From positions 1-32,001 of the forward strand of contig JAAYLE010000129.1 of the NCBI GenBank assembly GCA_012522085.1: a stretch of DNA of 32,001 nucleotides. The letters run 5' to 3'. This DNA is from Bacillota bacterium. Its GTDB lineage: Bacteria > Bacillota > Limnochordia > JAAZLZ01. Under the pieces are notes generated by a model. The model made no database searches. It was not told the origin of the DNA and was given only the letters and a program-made list of their open reading frames with translations. Made by a program: the position numbers and the translations under genes. Position 1 is the first letter of the stretch. Every line of letters starts with the position of its first letter. Of the stretch, positions 8,026 to 15,209 are shown piece by piece.

Positions 8026-11000
8026 ACATCTCCCGCTTTGCCGTCCATCGTCCCGTGACCACCGCGATGATCTACATCGCGGTCACCCTCCTGGGGCTGT
8101 TTGCCCTCGGTCGGCTGGCCATCGATCTGATTCCCGAGCTGGCCTTTCCTTCCCTCAGCATAACCACTTCTTACTCCGGCGTTGCTCCGGAAGAGATCGA
8201 AAGCTTGATTACCATCCCCATCGAACAGGCCGTCAGCACCGTTAGCGGTGTGATCGGCATGGACTCTTTGTCCCGGGAAGGCAGCTCCCGCGTTACGCTG
8301 CGGTTCCCGTGGGGGACGGACTTGGAGGCGGTCACCAACGAGGTCCGGGCCAGTGTGGAGCGGGCCCGGTCTCGTCTGCCCTCAGAGGCGAGCGCCCCCT
8401 GGGTTGGGCGGTTTGACCCATCCCAGATGCCCATCATGACCCTTGGCCTGAGCGGCGAACTGGACTTGGCGGAGCTTCGCCGCCTAGCTGCAGAGGAAAT
8501 CACCTACTATCTTGAGCGGATCGATGGCGTGGCCGCAGTGACGGTCCAAGGGGGCCGCAGCCGGGAGGTCCGGGTGGAGCTGGACCAGGCTCGTCTGCAA
8601 GCCTACGGCCTTACCATCGAGCAGATCGTCCAGGCCATCAGGGCCGAGAATTTCAACGTCCCTGCGGGCAGGATCGTCGTCGGGCAGTCCCAGTTTTCCC
8701 TGCGTACTTTAGGGGAGTTGAGGGCCGTCGAAGAACTGGAAGCCATCCTCGTGGCCAATCGGGAGGGGGTGTCCATCCGGCTGGGGGACGTTGCCCAGGT
8801 CCGGCCGGTAACCGAAGATGCTGGCGCCATCGTTCGGGTCGACGGCATGCCGGGCGTGACTATTTCCATCCAGAAGCAGTCGGGCGCTAATACGGTGCGG
8901 GTGGCTGATGCCGTTCGCCAGACGGTGGATGAGCTGTCCCTCCGCTACCCGAACCTGCGCATCAGGCCCCTCAACGACAGCTCCCGCTTCATCCGCCAAG
9001 CGGTCAACAACGTAATGCGCGCGGGGATCATCGGCGGGCTGTTGGCGGCCTTGATCCTGCTCTTTTTCCTGGGGAGCCTTCGCTCAACCCTAATCATCTC
9101 CATTGCCATCCCCGTATCCATCATTACCTCGTTCATCCTGATCGATTGGGCGGGCATGACCTTGAACATCATGTCCTTGGGGGGCCTTGCCCTGGGGATT
9201 GGCATGCTGGTCGACAACTCCATTATCGTCTTGGAGAATATCTACAGACATCTTAGAGAGGGAAGGGCGCCAAAGGAGGCAGCTGTGGACGGCAGCGGCG
9301 AGATGGCCATGGCGGTCATCGCGTCCACCTTGACCACCCTGGCGGTCTTTCTTCCCTTGATGTATCTCACGGGGATGACGGGCATCCTGTTTCGGCAGTT
9401 GTCGCTGATGGTGGCCTTTTCGTTAACATGTTCATTGACAGTCGCCTTGACGCTGGTTCCTTTCCTTTGCTCCCGGCTGCTTAAGGCAGGGAGAAATGCT
9501 AGACATCTAGATCTGGTTCTCGCCGGCCTTGAGGAAGCCTATGGACACGTGTTGGCTAGTGCCGTCAGGCGCCCCGGAGTAGTGATTTTCACTGCCTGCC
9601 TGCTGATTTTGTTTAGCTTGGGACTCATCCCCTACCTGGGCAGCGAGTTTTCGCCTACCACCGATGAAGGGGAGTTTTCCATCAGTTTCTCCCTTCCGCC
9701 GGGAACCCTCCTGGGGACTACCGATGAAATGGTCCGTCGGGTTGAGCAGTTGGTGCGGGAGATGGTTCCGGAGCTGCAGTACATCAATGCCCGCGCCGGG
9801 TCAGGGGGAGGCCAGGGGGGAGGTATGGGCTTTGTGAACGTCACCCTGGTTCCCCGCAACCAACGGGCCAGGTCGACGCAGGAGATCATCGCGGAGGTAA
9901 GGGAAAAGCTGGCGGACATCCCCGGACCTACCTTTCGGGTGAGGGCCCAAAGCAGCTTCGCTGAACGGTTGGCCGCGGGCAGCCTTGGTGGTTCCTCAGA
10001 ACGCATCACCATCAATGTTCAGGGGCAGGATCTAGACTTGGTGCGGGCGGCGGCCGAGGACCTGCGGGAAATAGTCAGCCAAGTGCCCGGGGTGGTCAAC
10101 GCAGGCCTGAGTCGGGAAGAGACCCAGCCGGAATTCGTCCTCCGGGTCGATCGGCACCGGGCGTCGGAATTTGGGCTGACGACGTCGCAGGTGGCCAATG
10201 CGGTCCAAGCGGCTGTTCAAGGGCGCGTTGCCACCCAACTCCATGTCAACGGTCAGGAATACGGCGTTCGAGTGCAGCTTGCCGGTGCCGACAGCCTGTC
10301 GCCAAAGGAGATTGAGGTCTTGCCAGTCTCCATCGGAGGCGGAGCTTACGTCCCCCTTCACACCGTGGCCAGGTTGAGCCTGCAAGACAGCCCGGCGGCG
10401 ATTGAACGGCTTAACCAGAAGCGGACGGTGCGGGTGACCGCATCTCCCGAGGGGCGGGATCTAGGCAGCGTCATGGGGGACATCCAGGCTGCTTTGGCGG
10501 GCGTTGAACTGCCGGAAGGGGTGACCATCCATTATGGAGGGGAATGGGAAGAGCAGCAGCGGGCCTTTCGGGAGATGCTGACAGTGTTGTGTCTTGCCGT
10601 CTCCCTAGTCTACATCGTCATGGCTTGCCAGTTTGAATCCCTGTTGGATCCCCTTATTATCATGTTTTCCGTTCCCTTCGCGTTGGTAGGAGTCGTCATT
10701 ACGCTCCTCATCACCGGCACGCCCTTGACTACCCAGGCGCTGATGGGCCTTATCATGCTGGGGGGGATTGTGGTGAACAATGCCATCGTCCTTGTCGATT
10801 ACATAAATTTGCTCCGTTCGCGGGGAGCGTCCCTGGATGAAGCGGTCGTTGCCGGCGCTAAAACGAGGCTGCGCCCCATCTTGATGACGACGGGAACGAC
10901 TTGCCTGGCCCTGGTTCCCCTGGCCCTGGAACTGGGCGAAGGGGCGGAGATTCAGGCGCCCCTGGCCAGGACGGTCATTGGCGGTCTGTTGGCGGCAACC

Positions 11001-12374
11001 TTGGTCACCTTGGTTTTGATCCCCACCATTTATCGTGCAGTCCATCGCCGAGGAGTTCACCGGGCCGCTTCAGCTATGCTGGTGCTGATCTTGCTGCTGG
11101 CATCGCCTGGGGCTCTCGCCCACGGGGCCATCACCCTGGAAGAGGCCTTTGCCCAGGCCCTAGAGACTAACCATCGGCTGCTGCAGGCCCGCTGGAAATT
11201 GGCGGCGGCTGAGTCCAAGCTCAGGGAGCTGGAAGGGAGCCGAGGACCCCATCTGACCCTCGATGGCGAGTGGCAGGCGACCGAGCCCGTCCAACGGGCC
11301 GGGGTGGCGTTCACCGTGCAAGGGTCCCTGCCCACCACGGAGCCCATAAGCTGGCAGCTGGCCCGACTGGCTGTGGAAGGGGCCAAGGGGGAGCTGGCGG
11401 ATGAGGAAGAAGTCGTCAAGCTTGCTGTCCTGACGGCCTATGTCGATGTGTTAAAGAGCCAGGGGGCAGTCCAGGTGGCGAGGCTGGTTCAAGAACAGCT
11501 AGCGGCTTTAGTTGAGCAGGCCAGGAGGCGCAAGGAGCTGGGGATGGCGGGGGAGTTGGAGCTTCGGCAGGCCCAGGCCCAGTACCGGGCGGGGGAGCTC
11601 GCCTTGGCCAGGGCGGAAAACAGGCTGGCGCTGGCCCGGGCCCGTTTGGCCCAAGAAATGGGCGCCCCCCTGCCGGAGGAGGGTGAGCTGCTGCCGATAC
11701 CCCTCGATGCACTCGCAGTCGAAGTGGACGGCGCTTTAGATCGGCGCTGGGATGTTGCTCAGGCTCGGCTGCGGCTGAGGCAAGCGGAGCTGCAGGCCAA
11801 GGCAAGGATCCCGGGCGATCGACCGGCCCTATCTGTAAGCGGCAGTCTTCGGGGCGATGAGGGGAGCGCCAGGCTTGCCTGGGACACCAAGGGTCGGGCC
11901 CTATCCCTCACCGTGCAGCGGGACCTCCTCCAGTATGGCGATCGGCCCTCAGGGAGCTTCCAGGAGGAGGGCTGGTCGGTGAATGTGGGCATCAGCTGGC
12001 CCATCTTCGATGGAGGAGAGGAAAAGGAGCGCTCCCTCCAGGAAGAACTGGACCTGGAGCAGCTGCGATCCGCCTTGGCCCAGCAGGAGGTGTCGGCTTC
12101 CCTGGCGATTCAAGATGCCCTCCTGGCTGCCGAAGAAGCCGAGGCCCAGGTGGAGCTTGCTCATCTTGACTGGCAGATGGCTGAGGAACGGCTCAAGCTC
12201 GTGGAGGAAGGACTGGCCATCGGAGCGGAGACGACCCATAGGCTCCTTGAGGCCGAAATTGCGGTGGAGAGAGCTAAACAAGCTTGGCAGGAAGCTCAGT
12301 GGAATGCGCTGCTGGCCCGGGCGCGGCTTCGTCGGGCGGCAGGACAGCCGGTGTGGATGGAAGGGGAGGATTGA
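8022..12374 (+). CDS. RND efflux pump fused in frame to a TolC-family outer membrane factor
   Basis: This is a single 1450-codon frame. Residues 1-1018 form a complete HAE1/AcrB-type RND transporter: N-terminal cytoplasmic start MNISRFAVHRPVTT, two large periplasmic loops, twelve expected membrane helices, and the helix-4 motif GMLVDNSIIVLEN near residue 397. Residues 1019-1033 look like a signal peptide (MLVLILLLASPGALA) preceded by Arg/His. Residues 1034-1450 form a TolC-type outer membrane efflux protein with both helical repeats and both beta-strand regions (near HLTLDGEW and ISWPIFDGG). No stop or good ribosome binding site separates the two parts; the nearest GAGGAG is about 20 bases before the internal ATG at 11076. 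The product could be cleaved after Ala1033. ATG 8022 overlaps the adaptor stop by 4 bases. The next gene begins 2 bases after the stop. Confidence 0.92.
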   Translation: MNISRFAVHRPVTTAMIYIAVTLLGLFALGRLAIDLIPELAFPSLSITTSYSGVAPEEIESLITIPIEQAVSTVSGVIGMDSLSREGSSRVTLRFPWGTDLEAVTNEVRASVERARSRLPSEASAPWVGRFDPSQMPIMTLGLSGELDLAELRRLAAEEITYYLERIDGVAAVTVQGGRSREVRVELDQARLQAYGLTIEQIVQAIRAENFNVPAGRIVVGQSQFSLRTLGELRAVEELEAILVANREGVSIRLGDVAQVRPVTEDAGAIVRVDGMPGVTISIQKQSGANTVRVADAVRQTVDELSLRYPNLRIRPLNDSSRFIRQAVNNVMRAGIIGGLLAALILLFFLGSLRSTLIISIAIPVSIITSFILIDWAGMTLNIMSLGGLALGIGMLVDNSIIVLENIYRHLREGRAPKEAAVDGSGEMAMAVIASTLTTLAVFLPLMYLTGMTGILFRQLSLMVAFSLTCSLTVALTLVPFLCSRLLKAGRNARHLDLVLAGLEEAYGHVLASAVRRPGVVIFTACLLILFSLGLIPYLGSEFSPTTDEGEFSISFSLPPGTLLGTTDEMVRRVEQLVREMVPELQYINARAGSGGGQGGGMGFVNVTLVPRNQRARSTQEIIAEVREKLADIPGPTFRVRAQSSFAERLAAGSLGGSSERITINVQGQDLDLVRAAAEDLREIVSQVPGVVNAGLSREETQPEFVLRVDRHRASEFGLTTSQVANAVQAAVQGRVATQLHVNGQEYGVRVQLAGADSLSPKEIEVLPVSIGGGAYVPLHTVARLSLQDSPAAIERLNQKRTVRVTASPEGRDLGSVMGDIQAALAGVELPEGVTIHYGGEWEEQQRAFREMLTVLCLAVSLVYIVMACQFESLLDPLIIMFSVPFALVGVVITLLITGTPLTTQALMGLIMLGGIVVNNAIVLVDYINLLRSRGASLDEAVVAGAKTRLRPILMTTGTTCLALVPLALELGEGAEIQAPLARTVIGGLLAATLVTLVLIPTIYRAVHRRGVHRAASAMLVLILLLASPGALAHGAITLEEAFAQALETNHRLLQARWKLAAAESKLRELEGSRGPHLTLDGEWQATEPVQRAGVAFTVQGSLPTTEPISWQLARLAVEGAKGELADEEEVVKLAVLTAYVDVLKSQGAVQVARLVQEQLAALVEQARRRKELGMAGELELRQAQAQYRAGELALARAENRLALARARLAQEMGAPLPEEGELLPIPLDALAVEVDGALDRRWDVAQARLRLRQAELQAKARIPGDRPALSVSGSLRGDEGSARLAWDTKGRALSLTVQRDLLQYGDRPSGSFQEEGWSVNVGISWPIFDGGEEKERSLQEELDLEQLRSALAQQEVSASLAIQDALLAAEEAEAQVELAHLDWQMAEERLKLVEEGLAIGAETTHRLLEAEIAVERAKQAWQEAQWNALLARARLRRAAGQPVWMEGED
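11076..11120 (+). other. Internal signal-peptide-like segment at the RND/TolC junction
   Basis: These codons encode a hydrophobic stretch ending in the signal peptidase I-type site ALA before HG. The preceding residues (HRRGVHRAAS) are positively charged, which fits a cytoplasmic side. After twelve RND helices the chain would be in the cytoplasm, so this segment would cross outwards and place the TolC part in the periplasm. Cleavage is inferred. Confidence 0.65.
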
Positions 12375-12376
12375 GC

Positions 12377-13414
12377 ATGCGACGATTCATCTTGGTGATA
12401 CTAGCGGTTATCATGGCCGCTGGCACGGCCAGCGGGGAAGAAGCTCCTTTGCTCACCATGGAAGAAGCTGTGGCCATTGCCCAGCGGGAGGGCATTGCCG
12501 CGGCGTTGGCTGATCTATCCCTGGAAGAGGCGCGCCTTGCCTACATGGAAGTACAGGCCAACCAGATCCTGCGGCCCTCAGTGATTGCCCAGCAGCAGGG
12601 GGAAGATGCCTGGGAGGCGGCCCAGGCTGCCCGGCAGCTGGCGGAGCTCGATTTGGCCCTGCAGGTGGAGCAAGCTTATTACGACGTACTAAGGACCGAC
12701 CTGGCCATCGATTTGGCCAAGCGGGCACTGGAGCAGGCGGAGGCCCAGCTGGAATCAACCCAGGTGCGCCACGGCCTGGGAATGGTATCCGATGTGGAAC
12801 TATTAGCTGCCCAGTCCCAGGCGGCAACTGCCCAGCTAGAAGTCAATCGGGCCGAGGCCAACGGCGCCACCGCCCGGATGCGCTTCAATCGGCTCCTCGG
12901 CAGGGAGCTGGATGCACCCTTTCGTCTGGTTGATGAATTTGCCTACGAGCCGGTGGAGATAGACCTAGAAGATGCCCTGTCCTCGGCCCTGAGCACGAGG
13001 ATCGAATTGAAACGGGCCCGGGATGCCCTTGCCTTGCGGGAGAAGGAGCTGATGGTCAACGACAATGAGTATACCCCCAGCTTGACCATCGCCAAGAGCC
13101 GCCTCGCCTTGGAGCGGGCCAAGGCCGAGCTCAAAGAGCGGGAAATCGACATTATCCTGGAAGTGAGACAAAACTACCAGGCGGTCATTGAAGGCCAGGA
13201 GCGGATCCCGATCCTCGAGACCAACCTGGCCAGGGCTCAAGAAACGTTGCGGATCACCGGCATCCGTTATGAAGCGGGCGTGATAACCGCCATTGACCTC
13301 ATCGATGCCCAGCGGGCGGCCTTCCAGGCGGAGCTGCAGCTCATCCAAGGCATTTTTGATTATAATATCGCGCTGGCCCGCTTCTATCGGAGCGCCGGCC
13401 TGCCGGCCCGCTAG
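12377..13414 (+). CDS. TolC-like protein lacking the beta-barrel segments
   Basis: At 345 residues this is shorter than usual TolC-family proteins (about 400-490). A signal peptide (about 1-20, ending near ASG) is followed by TMEEAVAIAQREG, the normal opening of the fold, and two repeats of long helices with the YYDVLRTDLAI and RYEAGVITAIDLIDAQRA motifs. Each repeat should carry a beta-hairpin of roughly 40-60 residues that builds the outer-membrane barrel. Here those places hold only short links (LRPSVIAQQQGE and VNDNEYTPSLT). The protein would therefore keep the periplasmic helical tunnel without an obvious membrane barrel. GGGGAGGATTGAGC precedes the ATG, and it is the last gene of the efflux operon. 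It might complete or extend the channel of the fused TolC, or act on its own. The family is secure, the role open. Confidence 0.85.
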   Translation: MRRFILVILAVIMAAGTASGEEAPLLTMEEAVAIAQREGIAAALADLSLEEARLAYMEVQANQILRPSVIAQQQGEDAWEAAQAARQLAELDLALQVEQAYYDVLRTDLAIDLAKRALEQAEAQLESTQVRHGLGMVSDVELLAAQSQAATAQLEVNRAEANGATARMRFNRLLGRELDAPFRLVDEFAYEPVEIDLEDALSSALSTRIELKRARDALALREKELMVNDNEYTPSLTIAKSRLALERAKAELKEREIDIILEVRQNYQAVIEGQERIPILETNLARAQETLRITGIRYEAGVITAIDLIDAQRAAFQAELQLIQGIFDYNIALARFYRSAGLPAR

Positions 13415-14055
13415 GGCTGTACAAGCTTAGTGTAGGCGACGGTGTTGACTGCCATCGACAGGGGCACGGTGATCAAGAGCCCCCAGCCCATGGGGATGGC
13501 GCCCAGCACGCTAAGGCCCCCTAGTACCAGCTGGAGCCAGAACAGATTGAACCACCGGCGATGGACCAGTTTGCGGCTGGCTTCCATCGCCGACCAAAAA
13601 TCAAGCCCCTTATCGATCACAAAGGGGATGGCAAAGACATAGCCAACGAATAAATAAAGTCCCGGTATCACCAGCAGGATTAAGCCAATGGTGATTAAGA
13701 CCGAGGTGACAAGGCCCGTCAGCAGTAAAGGCAGGAAGTGTTGCTGCCAGCCGATGAAGACATCCCCGAAGGTGACGGGCAGACCCCGCAGCCGACGCAG
13801 AGCGACGTTGTAATGGCCGGCGATGAGGATGGCGTGGAGGATGGGGGTAAGCGCGTTGATCACCGGGATGGTCAAGGAGGCGGCCAGCATCAAGGTGTAG
13901 CCGACATAGATCCCGGCATCCTTGGTGAACAGCTGCCATCCTTCCCTTATACACTGGCCTACCCTTACTTTCCTACGGGGAAGCTCTGCCCCGCAGTGGC
14001 GGCAGACAGCTTCCCACGGCTCTATATCATGGCTGCAGTGCGGACATATTTCCAT
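13411..14055 (-). CDS. Zinc-ribbon multi-pass membrane protein of unknown function
   Basis: This 214-residue protein begins with a zinc ribbon (Cys4, Cys7, Cys18, Cys21 as CPHC and CRHC). A basic linker and about four to five hydrophobic membrane segments follow, with a LLVIPGLYLFVGYVFAIPFV stretch like that of DUF975/GDPD-type membrane-anchor proteins. ATG 14055 has AGGAGGCGCTTCG in front. A frame extended to 14148 lacks a ribosome binding site and adds a low-complexity Lys-rich leader. The zinc ribbon would lie in the cytoplasm. The gene converges on the efflux operon, and the two stop codons share a CTAG, so the ends overlap by 4 bases. No function is assigned. Confidence 0.78.
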   Translation of the reverse strand: MEICPHCSHDIEPWEAVCRHCGAELPRRKVRVGQCIREGWQLFTKDAGIYVGYTLMLAASLTIPVINALTPILHAILIAGHYNVALRRLRGLPVTFGDVFIGWQQHFLPLLLTGLVTSVLITIGLILLVIPGLYLFVGYVFAIPFVIDKGLDFWSAMEASRKLVHRRWFNLFWLQLVLGGLSVLGAIPMGWGLLITVPLSMAVNTVAYTKLVQP

Positions 14056-14224
14056 CGAAGCGCCTCCTGTCCCTTGATCGATCTCCTTACTCTTCTTCGG
14101 CCCCGTTGGCTTTTCCTTTTTCAGAGAACTCAAGGTCATTTCCCCCATGGCAGGACTTGACTCCTCTGCCGGCGAATAACAGGGGGTAACGGTGCGACTT
14201 CACTTTGGGAGGTATTCGATAAAG

Positions 14225-15022
14225 ATGCAGCGACTCATGTGGTTTGGGGCCATTTTGCTTGTTTGTTTGCTGAGCTCCCCACTAATCATGGCTTACGATG
14301 ATGCCCAAGATGCCACTTTGGCTGAGATGCAAGCCCTCCTTGATGAATTGAACGAAGCAATCTACAGGGCCGAGGTTGGAAGATCTGCCCATCCGGCTTT
14401 CCTGGAGCATCTGCGGGACTTGGAGATGGGCCTGCAGGATCTCCTTGCCCGTCTGCTGGCGGAAAGGGATGAGCCGGCGGAATGGGGCGACTACATGCGT
14501 CCCGAAGATGCCAAGCCGGTCCTGGAGCTGCAGCGGGTGCTGGGGGGCATCAAGTCTCTGGAAGATGGAGTATGGGAGACAGATCGGGGCACTCCGACGG
14601 TGGCTATCGCCCCTGATCAGGAATACAGCAGTGTGGCCATCGAGGCGACGGTGACCTTCCTGAAGGGGTATCGGGAACTGAGTTTCGGCCTTTACCACCC
14701 CGATGGATATCTGATGGCCGTTGGGGGGACGGGGGTTCACCGGGCTCGCGGCTTTGTGGGCGTGGGTGATGCCCGGACTCCAAGCGCCAGGTGGAGCAAT
14801 CGCCTAGGCAAAGAAGCCGAACTGGAAAGCAACCGTCCTTACCGCATACGGGTCGAAGTGCGGGTGCGGAAGGACTCGACCAAGATCGATCTCCTGATTG
14901 ACGGCGAAAGGGTATTGTCACAGGTGGGCGAGACTGCCTTTGCCAGCGGCTATCCTGCCATCAGGACCTGGAACACGGAGGCCAGGATCGAAAATCTCGC
15001 CATCGAGGAGCTGGCCTGGTGA
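14225..15022 (+). CDS. Secreted coiled-coil and lectin-fold-like protein, unknown function
   Basis: A signal peptide (MQRLMWFGAILLVCLLSSPL, cleaved near IMA) is followed by an acidic helical region likely to form a coiled coil (roughly residues 25-80). The C-terminal half is beta-rich and resembles the concanavalin/LamG or DUF1080-type fold: FGLYHPDGYLMAVGG, then YRIRVEVRVRKDSTKIDLLIDGE, then a final strand RIENLAIEEL. That likeness is judged by eye. ATG 14225 follows GGGAGGT at a longish 11-base spacing; GTG 14192 with AGGGGGT is the alternative and would add 11 residues. It diverges from the zinc-ribbon gene. The product is exported; the ligand or substrate is unknown. Confidence 0.72.
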   Translation: MQRLMWFGAILLVCLLSSPLIMAYDDAQDATLAEMQALLDELNEAIYRAEVGRSAHPAFLEHLRDLEMGLQDLLARLLAERDEPAEWGDYMRPEDAKPVLELQRVLGGIKSLEDGVWETDRGTPTVAIAPDQEYSSVAIEATVTFLKGYRELSFGLYHPDGYLMAVGGTGVHRARGFVGVGDARTPSARWSNRLGKEAELESNRPYRIRVEVRVRKDSTKIDLLIDGERVLSQVGETAFASGYPAIRTWNTEARIENLAIEELAW

Positions 15023-15030
15023 GAGGGCCA

Positions 15031-15059
15031 TTGAGCTTGTGCTGTATAGTTGCTACAAT
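15031..15059 (+). promoter_or_regulatory. Promoter upstream of leuS
   Basis: TTGAGC (15031-15036) and TACAAT (15054-15059) are separated by 17 bases, a near-consensus sigma-A promoter. Transcription would start near 15066 and leave a leader of about 145 bases before leuS. Confidence 0.7.
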
Positions 15060-15114
15060 TAAGACGTTGAGGGCCAGTGACTGATTAGAAGATCTTAAAT
15101 CGCCATGAGATAAG

Positions 15115-15154
15115 CTCCCCTCTTGCCCTCACGGGAGAGGGGAGTGTATTTTAT
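15115..15154 (+). terminator. Terminator or attenuator hairpin in the leuS leader
   Basis: A perfect 9-bp stem (15115-15123 with 15136-15144) with a 12-nt loop is followed by TGTATTTTAT. It can end transcripts from the upstream gene, but it also lies between the leuS promoter and the leuS start. The loop sequence GCCCTCA (15125-15131) is complementary to TGAGGGC at the start of the leader (15068-15074), which could form a competing pairing. There is no T-box-like specifier region. Confidence 0.65.
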
Positions 15155-15209
15155 AATTAACGGTGCGAGACTAGTAGGGAAACCGTGCTGAGGGGAAAGG
15201 GCGGATTAA

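Noticed and set aside
15060-15209. T-box riboswitch upstream of leuS
   Set aside because: The leader is only about 145 bases, the terminator comes about 50 bases after the predicted transcript start, and no specifier loop or conserved T-box antiterminator sequence is visible.
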